A stretch of DNA of 64,000 bases. It comes from Thalassotalea psychrophila. GTDB taxonomy: Bacteria; Pseudomonadota; Gammaproteobacteria; Enterobacterales; Alteromonadaceae. Position 1 is the first letter of the stretch; the number at the start of each line of letters is the position of its first letter. Of the stretch, positions 9,433 through 19,882 are shown one piece after another. The stretch spans positions 4,154,001-4,218,000 of the forward strand of contig NZ_CP134145.1 of NCBI RefSeq assembly GCF_031583595.1. Reading direction: 5' to 3'. The notes below the pieces were generated by a model, which made no database searches, had not been told where the DNA came from, and was given only the letters and a program-made list of their open reading frames with translations. A program made the translations under genes and the position numbers.

Positions 9433-11529
9433 ATGGCAGATTTATCAAAATACAGAAACATTGGTATTTTCGCTCACGTTGATGCTGGTAAAACCACAAC
9501 AACTGAACGTATATTAAAACTAACAGGTATGATCCATAAAATTGGTGAAGTACATGATGGTGAGTCAACAACTGACTTTATGGAACAAGAAGCTGAGCGC
9601 GGTATTACTATCCAATCTGCTGCTGTTACATGTGAGTGGAAAAAACATCGCTTTAACGTAATCGACACCCCTGGTCACGTTGACTTTACAGTAGAAGTTT
9701 ACCGTTCATTAAAAGTACTAGATGGCGGCATCGGTGTTTTCTGTGGTTCAGGTGGTGTTGAACCACAATCAGAAACAAACTGGCGTTACGCAAACGACTC
9801 TAAAGTAGCTCGTTTGATCTTCGTAAACAAATTAGACCGTTTAGGTGCTGATTTTTACCGTGTAACTGATCAAGTTAAAAACGTATTAGGTGCTAACCCA
9901 CTTATTATGACTTTGCCAATTGGTGAAGAAGACGATTTCGTTGGTGTTGTAGACGTATTAACTCAAAAAGCATACTACTGGGATGATTCAGGTCAGCCAG
10001 AAAACTACGAAGTAAAAGACATCCCTGCCAATATGGTTGACGATGCTGCTGTATACCGTGAGCAACTAATTGAAACAGCTTTAGAAGCTGATGAAGATAT
10101 GTTGATGGATTACTTAGAAGGTGAAATGACACCTACTGAAGAGCAAATCAAAGCATGTATTCGTAAAGGTACTCGCGAAATTATGTTCTTCCCGACATAC
10201 TGTGGTTCTGCTTTCAAGAACAAAGGTATGCAATTATTGCTTGATGCCGTTGTTGATTATTTGCCGTCTCCTACAGATGTTAATCCACAACCACTTACTG
10301 ATGAAGAAGGTGAGGCTACTGGTGAATACGCAATCGTTTCTCCAGATGAAACATTCAAAGCGTTAGCATTCAAAATCACTGATGACCGTTTTGGTACATT
10401 AACTTTCGTACGTGTTTATTCTGGTGTTCTTAAGAAAGGCGATACAATTCTTAATGCTGCAACAGGAAAAACTGAGCGTGTTGGCCGTATGTGTGAAATG
10501 CAAGCAGATGACCGTAACGAACTTACTTCAGCACAAGCTGGTGATATCATCGCGATTGTTGGTATGAAAAGTAACGTTCAGACAGGTCACACATTATGTG
10601 ATCCTAAAGACCCAATCATCCTAGAAGCTATGGTATTCCCTAAGCCTGTAATTTCAATCTCAGTAGCACCAAAAGATAAAGGTTCAACTGAGAAAATGGG
10701 TATTGCTATCGGTAAAATGGTAGCTGAAGATCCTACGTTTAAAGTTGAAACTGACGAAGATTCAGGTGAAACAATCTTATCTGGTATGGGTGAACTTCAC
10801 TTAGATATCAAAGTAGATATCCTTAAGCGTACCTACGGTGTTGAATTAGCTGTTGGTAAACCTCAAGTTGCTTACCGTGAAACTATCACTCAAGAAATTG
10901 AAGATTCTTACACGCATAAGAAGCAATCTGGTGGTTCTGGTCAGTTTGGTAAGATTGATTACCGCATCAAGCCAGGCGAGCCTAACTCAGGTTTCACATT
11001 TACATCTACTGTTGTTGGCGGTAACGTTCCTAAGGAATTCTTCCCAGCTGTTGAGAAAGGTTTCAAGTCAATGATGGATACTGGTGTTCTAGCTGGTTTC
11101 CCTGTATTAGACGTTGAAGTTGAATTATTCGATGGTGGCTTCCATGCTGTCGATTCATCTGCTGTTGCATTTGAAATCGCTGCTAAAGGCGCTTTCCGTC
11201 AATCAATACCTAAAGCTGGCGCACAGTTAATCGAACCTATCATGAAAGTTGATGTGTTTACGCCTGATGACCACGTTGGTGATGTTATTGGTGATTTAAA
11301 CCGTCGTCGTGGCATGATCTCTGGTCAAGACGCTGGCGTTTCTGGTGTTCGTATTAAAGCTGAAGTTCCTCTTTCTGAAATGTTCGGTTACATCGGTTCT
11401 CTACGTACAATGACATCAGGTCGTGGTCAATTCTCTATGGAATTTAGCCATTACAATGCATGTCCAAATAACGTAGCTGAAACAGTAATCGCTGAAGTTA
11501 AAGAGCGTGAAGCTGCTAAGAAAAAATAA
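9433..11529 (+). CDS. fusA2: second elongation factor G (EF-G2-type paralogue)
   Basis: 698-residue translational GTPase with G1 [13 protein letters not shown] at the N-terminus, DTPGHVDF (G3) and NKLDR (G4), then EF-G domains II to V; domain IV contains [20 protein letters not shown]. It is clearly distinct from the str-operon EF-G at 33484-35589: its switch I region reads [20 protein letters not shown] and it lacks the usual [12 protein letters not shown] wording. Paralogues of this kind can specialise in ribosome recycling or stress; which applies here cannot be read from sequence. It is divergent from tuf1. Confidence 0.9.
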   Translation: MADLSKYRNIGIFAHVDAGKTTTTERILKLTGMIHKIGEVHDGESTTDFMEQEAERGITIQSAAVTCEWKKHRFNVIDTPGHVDFTVEVYRSLKVLDGGIGVFCGSGGVEPQSETNWRYANDSKVARLIFVNKLDRLGADFYRVTDQVKNVLGANPLIMTLPIGEEDDFVGVVDVLTQKAYYWDDSGQPENYEVKDIPANMVDDAAVYREQLIETALEADEDMLMDYLEGEMTPTEEQIKACIRKGTREIMFFPTYCGSAFKNKGMQLLLDAVVDYLPSPTDVNPQPLTDEEGEATGEYAIVSPDETFKALAFKITDDRFGTLTFVRVYSGVLKKGDTILNAATGKTERVGRMCEMQADDRNELTSAQAGDIIAIVGMKSNVQTGHTLCDPKDPIILEAMVFPKPVISISVAPKDKGSTEKMGIAIGKMVAEDPTFKVETDEDSGETILSGMGELHLDIKVDILKRTYGVELAVGKPQVAYRETITQEIEDSYTHKKQSGGSGQFGKIDYRIKPGEPNSGFTFTSTVVGGNVPKEFFPAVEKGFKSMMDTGVLAGFPVLDVEVELFDGGFHAVDSSAVAFEIAAKGAFRQSIPKAGAQLIEPIMKVDVFTPDDHVGDVIGDLNRRRGMISGQDAGVSGVRIKAEVPLSEMFGYIGSLRTMTSGRGQFSMEFSHYNACPNNVAETVIAEVKEREAAKKK

Positions 11530-11556
11530 TTAGTTATATAATTATTTAATTCTTAT

Positions 11557-11582
11557 AAAAGGTCGCATTAGCGGCCTTTTTT
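11557..11582 (+). terminator. rho-independent terminator of fusA2
   Basis: AAAAGGTCGCATTAGCGGCC followed by TTTTTT, 28 bp after the fusA2 stop. The stem GGTCGC/GCGGCC nearly repeats the tuf1 terminator. Confidence 0.85.
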
Positions 11583-11712
11583 GTACATGGAAGTATTTAT
11601 CCTCCTGTGCCATGGATGGCGATAAAGGAGGGTTTGTTGCCTGAAATTTGACAGAGAATAAATAGAGAAATATTGCGTAACATATGCCGAATTAGAAAGT
11701 ATACACCGTTTT

Positions 11713-11733
11713 CCCGTCATGTTTTTGGACGGG
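11713..11733. repeat. short palindromic intergenic repeat (CCCGTC...GACGGG)
   Basis: CCCGTC, a 9-base loop and GACGGG, followed by ATCTCCTCCGG. A related hairpin lies inverted at 49185-49205 with flanks GGAGAT and ATGACGG, so this is a dispersed family. It lies between fusA2 and the end of the cytochrome operon and could also help end transcription. Confidence 0.55.
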
Positions 11734-11787
11734 ATCTCCTCCGGCGTATTGTGCATAGATATTTACTATCTTGATAAAGGGTATTAG

Positions 11788-14031
11788 TTATTGGCTAATA
11801 GGATGCATTTCTGAAATATCCTGTGGCGCACCTGGACCATGACAAAATTGGCATTGCTCTAACACGATTCCTTCATCAATATCACTTTGTGTGGTTGAGA
11901 AACTGCCACCATTTGATTCAATATGCCCTTTTACTAAATCACTATCATGGCATGAACTACATACTGCGGCAGTTGGTGAAGTAACTGTATCATCATTTGG
12001 ATTTGCTATATCGGCGCCAGTATTAGACGTTGTACCTAAAACACCTTCAGTAAGTGGTAAGGTGTAAGTACCTTCGCTATGACACAAGGTACAATCACCA
12101 ACCTCGGCAGGGAAGACACCATCATAAACGTGAGTAGTAAAACCTTGGTAGCCAACAATTTGTAATGGTTTTTCGCGTTTATTCGAACCATGAATACCAT
12201 GGATCATAGTTTTAAAATCTATCGATTCTTCAGCTTTGCCATCAGTAGGAGGATTCGCGGCGACTGATCTTACCCGTTTATCGGTATTTCGTGGGTTATG
12301 ACACATAACACAAGCTTCTAAATTATCGTTACGGTTACCACCATGCATAGAAAGTTCACTATGACAGCCAAAACAATTTGTTATATCTACAACCTTTCTA
12401 CGAGGAATTGGTGTTGAATCATCTATCGCAAAATAGCTCACCACGTTAGTTAGTGGTACTTGCTGAAAATCAGGATTGTTAGCGTCGCCAAAATTAACAG
12501 CTGGATGACCTTCAATATTTACTCCACCGCTTCCTGTAGTGGCAATAGAAGGTGCTAAGCTACCATCTGGCATCGCAATACTAGACAGTACGCTAAAACT
12601 ACCATCTCCTACAGCTACGGCCTCTGTTAACGCATTTACTTGTACAGCACTGGCATTATCACCTTGATTACCGGTATTAGTATAATCGGTTGTCGACCAG
12701 GCGATATCAATCGTTAATGAGCTATTAGCATTGGTAAACTCTTCGTCATTTAAAATATCATATAAAGCATCATTATCTTCTGGGTTGCTTATGTTGAACT
12801 GTATTAGAGGAAACTCACCCGGAGCGGTTTGAGTAATACTTAAGATAGTTGCAACAAATTGAGATTTAGCTTCCGTAACCAAATTTTTGTGTTTATCTTC
12901 AATAGAGCCCGCAATAGCAGAATTTTGATGACAACTTCTACAATTAGTATTATCGACTTGTCCACCCATGTGCTCATCAAACTTGAGTTCATCATGACAT
13001 GAGCCACAAGCTTGCATAGTAACTACTTCTCGCCAGTTATCTCCACTAGATGTTACAGTCACTCCGGCTATTGCCGTAGCGCCGCCAGCATGGCATTGAC
13101 CACACTCAAGAATATCGTTTGGAAAACTAACCCCACTATAATCATGCAATGAATCTTGATAGCCATAAATTTGGTAACTACCGCCTGCTTGTACTGAAGG
13201 TAGGTCTTTACCACGATGAATTTTATGGATCATGTTTTTAAAGTTCACCGTATTACCGCTATTAGCATCTGTGCTGCCTGGGTTATGGCAAGTTACGCAA
13301 TAATCAACTTCTACACGTCCGCCACCATGCATGGCCAATTGCCCGTGACAAGCATTACAGTTTTCTGTTGCAACAATGTGTTGGCTGAAAATACCATCGT
13401 ATTGAGTTTTTCCTGAGCTAGGCTCCCAATCAAAGGTGACATTTACTGGTTCGTCTAAATTGGCTATTTGTAATCCGACTCTATGGGTAAAACTTTCTTG
13501 GTAACTTAAATTTAATCCTTGAATTTCAGCTTGCTGGAGAATGGTTTGGTTACTTGTTTCGAGCGGCTGACTAAATGTGTATTGATAGACGCCATTATTA
13601 AAGTTAACAAAACTACCAACACTGGCCTTTTCTGTGGTTGCCTGTAATTTTGGCTCGGTGCCTGTGCCTACTCCAGGTTGTTCTATTTTATTAATATAAG
13701 ATTGCCAGTTGCCAGTTAGGTTTCCTTCAGCGCCAATCGTCAGTTTGGCTACTGTAAATTGCACATCGTCGGCGATAACCGTGGTAATTGGTGTACTGTC
13801 AGCGTTAAAAAGTTGAAATTGTACTGTTAACTTGCCTGAATCAACTGCTGCAGAGGTGATAAAGTTACCAGGGGTAATTTCTTCTAACTCAGCTGTCTGA
13901 GTTAAGTCTTGGCTAGCGCTATCTATTTCAGAACTGTCACCACTGTCTCCGCCACAGGCGACAGCCATGCAGGCTGACAGCAATACAAAAACAAACTGTA
14001 GTGATAATTTTTTATATCTAGCCATTTGCAT
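11788..14031 (-). CDS. OmcA/MtrC-family decaheme outer-membrane lipoprotein (second copy)
   Basis: Predicted cell-surface terminal reductase that passes electrons to extracellular acceptors such as Fe(III) or Mn(IV) oxides. The 747 residues have a lipoprotein signal with lipobox LSAC (Cys21; Cys26 is an alternative) and ten CXXCH motifs in two groups of five: CNACH, CVTCH, CGQCH, CGSCH, CRSCH, then CFGCH, CVMCH, CTLCH, CSSCH, CQFCH. The two pentaheme groups sit between beta-rich segments, as in MtrC/OmcA. It is the last gene of the operon, 14 bp after its paralogue. Which metal it reduces cannot be read from sequence. Confidence 0.9.
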   Translation of the reverse strand: MQMARYKKLSLQFVFVLLSACMAVACGGDSGDSSEIDSASQDLTQTAELEEITPGNFITSAAVDSGKLTVQFQLFNADSTPITTVIADDVQFTVAKLTIGAEGNLTGNWQSYINKIEQPGVGTGTEPKLQATTEKASVGSFVNFNNGVYQYTFSQPLETSNQTILQQAEIQGLNLSYQESFTHRVGLQIANLDEPVNVTFDWEPSSGKTQYDGIFSQHIVATENCNACHGQLAMHGGGRVEVDYCVTCHNPGSTDANSGNTVNFKNMIHKIHRGKDLPSVQAGGSYQIYGYQDSLHDYSGVSFPNDILECGQCHAGGATAIAGVTVTSSGDNWREVVTMQACGSCHDELKFDEHMGGQVDNTNCRSCHQNSAIAGSIEDKHKNLVTEAKSQFVATILSITQTAPGEFPLIQFNISNPEDNDALYDILNDEEFTNANSSLTIDIAWSTTDYTNTGNQGDNASAVQVNALTEAVAVGDGSFSVLSSIAMPDGSLAPSIATTGSGGVNIEGHPAVNFGDANNPDFQQVPLTNVVSYFAIDDSTPIPRRKVVDITNCFGCHSELSMHGGNRNDNLEACVMCHNPRNTDKRVRSVAANPPTDGKAEESIDFKTMIHGIHGSNKREKPLQIVGYQGFTTHVYDGVFPAEVGDCTLCHSEGTYTLPLTEGVLGTTSNTGADIANPNDDTVTSPTAAVCSSCHDSDLVKGHIESNGGSFSTTQSDIDEGIVLEQCQFCHGPGAPQDISEMHPISQ

Positions 14032-14045
14032 AGTTAACTACCATC

Positions 14046-16397
14046 CTACCGTTTATGGACCATTTCAACATCGGCCGCTTCACCCGGGCCATGACATAAT
14101 GCACAACTCTCTGTAGTGCTTTGAACCAAATCATAACCTTCGTTGAATTTTGCACCACCGGTTGAAATCATATGCGTTTGCACTTCTGCTGAGTCATGAC
14201 ACGAACTACAGGTTGCAGCTGTAGGTGTTGTATATTGTTCTGTAATACCAGTAAATATTGGCGTATTAAAAGCTAATGGCAATTGTGTGGTACCTTCTAT
14301 ATGACAGCTATCACAATTAGCTATATCACCAGGAAAATGAATATCTTCAGAAAATTCTCCTCGATATGGTTCTTCTCTTATATCTGTAGCGTGCACGCCG
14401 TGAATTAGATACCTGAAATCTGCATATTCATCAAAACCAAGGCTGGCACCATGACATGATGCGCAAACTAAAGGTTCCCCACTAGGTACTGCATGGAAGT
14501 TAACATGACCTTTTTCAACCATTGAAAATCTATTATGACAACTATTACACTTATCGATAGACACCACACTTCTTCTTGGCGTTACCGCGGCTTCACTACT
14601 TGCAAAAAATTCTATAGGACTCTTGATCGGACTTACATCTTCAAATTCAGTTAAGGTCGTATTGGGACCATTTGCATGACCAAGCATTAATACCGCAATA
14701 CTATCCTGTCCTTCAGGGATCGTTTCAGGTATTAGCCCCATATCTAAAACAAAGCTGTTATCTGAGCCTGCTTTTAAAATACTTTCAGCAATGGCATCAA
14801 TTTCAATATTTAAAGCATCAAATCCCACCAACCCTTCATTATCAAAATCACTGGCAGCATCCCATGCAACTCCCACTCTAATTTTACCATCAAAAATTGC
14901 GGTATCTTTGATATCTATCGGTGTACCATTTTCAGTAACATTGAACGTAACCACCGGGCTTTCACCTGGACCTGTATTAATGACACTTTCTATATTCATT
15001 GCATAAGTTAATGCTTTTTCAGTATAACTATCACGGTGGATTTGATTAGCCTGTATGTCATTTGGATTTTCAGCACCATCATCAACATGGCATCCAGTAC
15101 AGTTAGTTTCATCAGAGAAACCAGGATGGTTAGGCCCTGGTAAGGGATCCCCATCTAATGTTGAGTTATCGACAAACAATTTTTCATGGCATGAGCTACA
15201 AGCTTGCTTAGTGGGGTTAGAGACCCAACTATGACCATCTTCAGTTATTTTTGCGGATGGCTCTGGGATCATTTGGGTTTGGGTAAACAGAATATCTTCG
15301 TTACCAGCATGGCAGCTACCACAATTTTTTATATTTTGTGGAAAACCGGTAGTTGAATAATCGTGCTCGCTATTTTGATAGCCCCAAATAGTAAATGGTT
15401 TGCCTTCAACAACATTTGGTAAATTTCGACCAAAATGAATTTTATGAACAAGCTGTTTAAAGTCGACTGAATTGCCACTGTTACTGTCGTTGGTATCTGG
15501 GTTATGACAGGTAACACAATAATCTGTTCGGGTTCTTCCGCCACCATGGGTTGCCAATTGGCCATGGCATGAATTACAGGTTTCTTCAGTAACAATTTGG
15601 CGAGCATTATGTGTCTCATAAAAGGTGTCAGACAGAGATGTACCGCTAATACCATCAGTTGCGGAAGCGACCTCAGCAGGTACAAAGTCAACACAGATGT
15701 TTTCAACATCAGCATTAAAACTAAACTGGATACAGCTTCTGTGGACCTCTGTCAGAGTTGCTACGTCTGCAAACTGAAACGGAAATGTATAATTCCACGT
15801 GCCATCGCCATTATTTTCAAATTGACCATTACTATCTGAAGTTGCCTGAGTTAAAACTGATTTACCGGTAGCAAATTCACTTTGCACTTTTTTAGCTGTG
15901 TCATCAATTAGCTCTGGATCAGATTCTTCAGTAAAGGAAGTACAAGCATTATTGGTATCATCCATATCAGCCTGCGAACGACAAATAGGATCTTCAGATT
16001 TAATAAAATAGCTTGTCCAGCTTTGGCCTTGAGAATCACCTGGGTTTGGTACTAATTTGGCTAAGGTGAATCCTGCATTACTCGAACCCAAGTCAACAAT
16101 TTGAGTAGTACCATTTACCATTAAATTAAATGTTAGTGTTAAGTTTTGCTCAATAACAACACCGGTAATCCCTGTAGAAATAGTATCATCTTCTGTAATA
16201 TCACCTGATTCAATTAACCCGTTACTTGGCGGTGGTAATGGTGTTGGCGGTGGCGTAGTTGGTGGTGTGCCACTTGCTGGCGGTGGAGTTGATTCTACTC
16301 CCTGAGCTCTGTCGCCACCGGTGTCACCATCACAACCAGAAAGAGTTAAACTTCCTAGCAAAGAGAGCATGACTAAAAATGTAGTTTTCCTAAACAT
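14046..16397 (-). CDS. OmcA/MtrC-family decaheme outer-membrane lipoprotein (first copy)
   Basis: 783 residues, with lipobox LSGC (Cys22) and a Pro/Thr-rich linker near residues 38-58, then a beta-rich segment and ten CXXCH motifs: CNSCH, CVTCH, CGSCH, CSSCH, CTGCH, then CNSCH, CASCH, CDSCH, CSSCH, CALCH. Heme-flanking text such as CHGQLATHGGGR and the C-terminal CALCHGPGEAAD mirror the downstream paralogue, so the pair arose by duplication, though the copies have diverged widely. It should sit at the outer face of the MtrA/MtrB-type conduit. It starts 17 bp after the barrel gene. Confidence 0.9.
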   Translation of the reverse strand: MFRKTTFLVMLSLLGSLTLSGCDGDTGGDRAQGVESTPPPASGTPPTTPPPTPLPPPSNGLIESGDITEDDTISTGITGVVIEQNLTLTFNLMVNGTTQIVDLGSSNAGFTLAKLVPNPGDSQGQSWTSYFIKSEDPICRSQADMDDTNNACTSFTEESDPELIDDTAKKVQSEFATGKSVLTQATSDSNGQFENNGDGTWNYTFPFQFADVATLTEVHRSCIQFSFNADVENICVDFVPAEVASATDGISGTSLSDTFYETHNARQIVTEETCNSCHGQLATHGGGRTRTDYCVTCHNPDTNDSNSGNSVDFKQLVHKIHFGRNLPNVVEGKPFTIWGYQNSEHDYSTTGFPQNIKNCGSCHAGNEDILFTQTQMIPEPSAKITEDGHSWVSNPTKQACSSCHEKLFVDNSTLDGDPLPGPNHPGFSDETNCTGCHVDDGAENPNDIQANQIHRDSYTEKALTYAMNIESVINTGPGESPVVTFNVTENGTPIDIKDTAIFDGKIRVGVAWDAASDFDNEGLVGFDALNIEIDAIAESILKAGSDNSFVLDMGLIPETIPEGQDSIAVLMLGHANGPNTTLTEFEDVSPIKSPIEFFASSEAAVTPRRSVVSIDKCNSCHNRFSMVEKGHVNFHAVPSGEPLVCASCHGASLGFDEYADFRYLIHGVHATDIREEPYRGEFSEDIHFPGDIANCDSCHIEGTTQLPLAFNTPIFTGITEQYTTPTAATCSSCHDSAEVQTHMISTGGAKFNEGYDLVQSTTESCALCHGPGEAADVEMVHKR

Positions 16398-16414
16398 TGT
16401 TCACCTCAAAAGCC

Positions 16415-18913
16415 CTATTCAATTTGATACTTAAAAGAAAGTTGAAACACATGTAATTGGTCATTAGCCGGGCGTTGACCTGTACCTAAAACTTTCGCAA
16501 TTGAATTTGGATTTACCTGATCATATGCCCAATTTTTGCCACTAAAACGGTAATACTGGTAGCTAAAAGAGAAGCTCATATTGGGTTTATAATGATATAA
16601 GGTATTAAATTCAAAATGATGTTCTTTATTGCTCGCATCAGGCAATCCTATATTGGTTAAATCGCCAGCTCCACCTGATGAAAAATTGTCGTTCTTGCTG
16701 GTTGAGTCACTTAATCTATAATCAAAGTCCATCTCAATAGTCTTAGGTAAATAATCCCAATGTGCCGATAAACCTAGAGAAATGGTGCTGTCTTCTGGTT
16801 TTATCTGCCAATTTCTTGCACTGTCACTGGCTTGTGGTAATGGTGCATATTGCTCGAAAGCACTTTTTTCATAACCACCAGTAAACTCCCTACCAGTTTG
16901 ATCAAACTCATAACTGTCATAACTTAAATAACTCGAAAAGTTTATTGTGTTGGAGTAAATCCAAACGCCATTTAAGGAGCTTAAAAATGATTTGTCATTA
17001 ATTAGGCCTAAAGTCGATTTATCGTATTCATTTTCTTTATAGCTAATATCAAAGTTAGCGTGAATATGATCTTCTATTGGATAGCTGAAATTAGCTTTGC
17101 CACTCATTTGTTCACGATTTGACAAATAGTGTTGGCTCAATAATGGATGATTAGTATATCGTTGGCTTTCTGGTGTTTGGTTAATCAGCTGAGCGTCAAA
17201 CAATGAATAATAAGAACGATCCCAATGGTATAAAGATGCAGATCTATCTTTAAAGCCTATTTCAAACCTACTCGCCAGATTGTTTTCAGAATACGCTCTT
17301 AATTTTAGTTTTATGGTATTTTCAATCGTGCTGTTAACCGCATAGTTATAACGATCAATTTCTTCATAAGCATAAATTAAAGAAGCTTTACTACGACTTG
17401 GCAGCCTATAGTTAGTTGTTAATTCAAAATAGTTGGAATTTTTACTATGCGCAGCATTATAGTGCCTGAATTTTTCATCAATTGGAGCCCAAGTGTCTGC
17501 AAAAACAACTTGATACGCATCTCTTGGGCTTTGATTGTCGCGTTCGCTATATCGGTAAAGCCCCTTAAAGTTGAGAGTGTTTGAATAACGATACAGTGCA
17601 GATGTTTTGGCGGTGATAGTAACTACTTCACCGTCTAAACTTGTGCGCGGTAATTCTCCTACAACAAGCTGGCTATTTATCGTATACGGTAAATAGTTAT
17701 CATCTTGGCTTGCTAACGAATAAGAAGTATCAGCAAAAAAACGTAATTTTGGAGAGTGAATATAATGACCTAATACCCGAAGTTGATGAAAGTCATTGTC
17801 TGGAGCAACGCCTATTTGACCAGTTCCATCTGGGTAAGCAACATTAGGGCCTATTAACGATGAATATGGATTTTGCCAAGTAAGCGATGACTTTTCATTT
17901 TCAAACTGAGAAAATAGATAATCAGCTTTTACTGAATAACTTGATTGGTTATAGGCTATTGAAAGTTCCATTTTATTTGTTGTTTGATCAATAGCTTGCG
18001 GTAAAATTGTCGAGTGACCATTTTGCACATTTGCATAAAGTGCCGCACCTGTCGTTTTTATGCCAGTTTTCTCTTCAGTACTGAAATCAGAGGTTAGAAA
18101 CCAATTTTTGCCAAAGTACTGCGAGTATTCTAAGTTAAGCTGCTCACGTTCTAAGGTTTGTTCAAATGAGCTTGCCGTAACATTAAATGCTGACATGCCA
18201 TCAGTGGTTTGCGCTGCTACCCAACTATTCGGTAAGGTAAATAAGCCTCTTGGTAAAACTAGTCCATCACGGTTAGTTGAGTAAGGTGTTAATCCAGTAA
18301 AATTGTTTACTTGCTGAATTTGATTAAAATTAAACTCAACCTTATAAGCTCGTACCTGCCCTATTTTAAAGCTTAATTCACGGTTATCTAACCCTAGATT
18401 TTGTGCATCTACCTGCCAATAATCAATAAATGAATTAGCGGTATTAAAATCTCTATAGTAGCCAGATAAATTTACATGCGTGCCCTCTTCACTTAAACCG
18501 TTATATCGACCAAAACTAAAAGTGTCATCAGTTACATGAAGTACATCCACTTGCACAAAGCCTGGTGAATTCACTTCTTGCACTACTATTTTAGGCTGAT
18601 ATTTTTCTTCAGCTAAAAAGGCAAAGGGATCTTCCTCTGCATCACTCGCTTTAGCTTCAACTTGTTTACTTTCTTTAGGTAGGGCTTTAGGTTGATATTT
18701 TTCTTCCGCTAGAAACGCGAATGGATCTTCATCCTTTTCATTTGCTTTAGCGTTATCTTGTTTATTTTCTTCGGGTAGAGCTTTAGGTTGATATTTTTCT
18801 TCAGCTAAAAACGCGAATGGGTTTTCTTCTTCACTTTCCTGCTGCGCATAACTATTAATGCTGACCAAGCTTAATGCGAGCAAGTAAGTAGAACACCATT
18901 CAGTTTTGTTCAT
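16415..18913 (-). CDS. MtrB/PioB-family decaheme-associated outer-membrane beta-barrel
   Basis: The barrel threads the periplasmic decaheme cytochrome through the outer membrane so electrons can cross. The 832 residues have a signal peptide ending SYA at residue 23, then about 700 residues of alternating hydrophobic/polar strands ending in FQLSFKYQIE, a typical barrel C-terminus. Before the barrel, the motif PFAFLAEEKYQPK occurs three times (residues 32-44, 64-76, 96-108) with an exact 32-residue period. No CXXC motif is seen in the mature N-terminus, unlike Shewanella MtrB. It lies between the decaheme and surface cytochrome genes, as expected for a conduit. Confidence 0.88.
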   Translation of the reverse strand: MNKTEWCSTYLLALSLVSINSYAQQESEEENPFAFLAEEKYQPKALPEENKQDNAKANEKDEDPFAFLAEEKYQPKALPKESKQVEAKASDAEEDPFAFLAEEKYQPKIVVQEVNSPGFVQVDVLHVTDDTFSFGRYNGLSEEGTHVNLSGYYRDFNTANSFIDYWQVDAQNLGLDNRELSFKIGQVRAYKVEFNFNQIQQVNNFTGLTPYSTNRDGLVLPRGLFTLPNSWVAAQTTDGMSAFNVTASSFEQTLEREQLNLEYSQYFGKNWFLTSDFSTEEKTGIKTTGAALYANVQNGHSTILPQAIDQTTNKMELSIAYNQSSYSVKADYLFSQFENEKSSLTWQNPYSSLIGPNVAYPDGTGQIGVAPDNDFHQLRVLGHYIHSPKLRFFADTSYSLASQDDNYLPYTINSQLVVGELPRTSLDGEVVTITAKTSALYRYSNTLNFKGLYRYSERDNQSPRDAYQVVFADTWAPIDEKFRHYNAAHSKNSNYFELTTNYRLPSRSKASLIYAYEEIDRYNYAVNSTIENTIKLKLRAYSENNLASRFEIGFKDRSASLYHWDRSYYSLFDAQLINQTPESQRYTNHPLLSQHYLSNREQMSGKANFSYPIEDHIHANFDISYKENEYDKSTLGLINDKSFLSSLNGVWIYSNTINFSSYLSYDSYEFDQTGREFTGGYEKSAFEQYAPLPQASDSARNWQIKPEDSTISLGLSAHWDYLPKTIEMDFDYRLSDSTSKNDNFSSGGAGDLTNIGLPDASNKEHHFEFNTLYHYKPNMSFSFSYQYYRFSGKNWAYDQVNPNSIAKVLGTGQRPANDQLHVFQLSFKYQIE
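18595..18825 (-). repeat. 96-bp tandem coding repeat in the barrel gene
   Basis: Three 96-bp units, each including TTAGGCTGATATTTTTCTTC or a near match on the plus strand, encode the 32-residue repeat in the mature N-terminus of the barrel protein. The spacers between the conserved 13-residue cores are acidic/Lys-rich and more diverged than the cores. Confidence 0.85.
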
Positions 18914-18919
18914 ATCATA

Positions 18920-19858
18920 CTACCTTGTTAACCTTGAGCCGGAAGGATGATTTGAACCATGAATTTGAGAGTGACAGTTTAAGCAATTTTTTCCTAATAA
19001 AAATTCAGAGCCTTGGCCTGTATTTGCTAAACCACTTCCATCATGCTGTACGCTAGGGTGAAATGCTGCTGAATGGCATTGTTGACATAAAAATGGCCCG
19101 CGGGCTTTCAATAAACTGGCATTAACCGAACCATGTGGTTTATGACAAATAGTACATTCTTCGGCAACAGGTGCATGCTCAAATAAAAATGGTCCTCGTT
19201 TTTCAGCATGGCATGAAAAACAGGTATCATTTACCGTAGGTTCATTTAACGAATGTTCACTAATATTACCATGTGGGTTATGGCAATCTACACAAGTTGT
19301 TTTACCTTCTAAAATTGGATGGCTAGACGGCATATGGGCAGAAGCTTGTACTGATTTATGACAAGTAAAACAAGTTTCTGATTGTTCTAATCTAACTAGA
19401 ACATCGTCTATTCTGTCGTGGATGTTATGACATGACAAGCATGATAATTCTTCATCATTGTGTACCCCACTTAACCACATCAATTGGTTTCCTTTTTCAT
19501 GACAGTCTAAGCACACAGCAGATTGCTCGTTAAATTTACTTGGCCATTTAGGACCAAAACTTAAACTTGGAGAATTATCTCTTGGTACTTTGCCATGCTC
19601 TAAACTAGGCCCATGGCAAGCAACACAAGTTTGATTACTTTTACCAAATACCTTTCCATGCGGTGTTTGCCAAATAGCATGAATAGGCGTTTCCTGTGTT
19701 TCTTGATGACACCCCAAACAATTAACTTCGGTCTCCACTTCATCAACAGTTGTTTCTTCTGCCAACACACTATTTGTTGTAAATACCAAAAGCACGGTTA
19801 ACAACATACTAGGTAAGTATGTATTCAAAGCTTTAGCAATTTTTATTTTTTTAATCAC
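18920..19858 (-). CDS. DmsE/MtrA-family periplasmic decaheme cytochrome c
   Basis: Periplasmic electron carrier that fits inside the MtrB-type barrel. The 312 residues have a signal peptide ending SVLA (about 1-33) and ten CXXCH motifs: CLGCH, CVACH, CLDCH, CLSCH, CFTCH, CVDCH, CFSCH, CTICH, CQQCH, CLNCH. The C-terminal CHSQIHGSNHPSG is the family signature ending. Length and heme count match DmsE/MtrA. It lies 6 bp upstream of the barrel gene, consistent with coupled synthesis of the two partners. Confidence 0.92.
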   Translation of the reverse strand: MIKKIKIAKALNTYLPSMLLTVLLVFTTNSVLAEETTVDEVETEVNCLGCHQETQETPIHAIWQTPHGKVFGKSNQTCVACHGPSLEHGKVPRDNSPSLSFGPKWPSKFNEQSAVCLDCHEKGNQLMWLSGVHNDEELSCLSCHNIHDRIDDVLVRLEQSETCFTCHKSVQASAHMPSSHPILEGKTTCVDCHNPHGNISEHSLNEPTVNDTCFSCHAEKRGPFLFEHAPVAEECTICHKPHGSVNASLLKARGPFLCQQCHSAAFHPSVQHDGSGLANTGQGSEFLLGKNCLNCHSQIHGSNHPSGSRLTR

Positions 19859-19882
19859 GCTTTAACTTTCCTTGCGAATTTA

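Noticed and set aside
15329..15715. 128-residue frame overlapping the decaheme gene
   Set aside because: Same strand but out of frame with the gene at 14046-16397; it loses the heme motifs, so it is a shadow.
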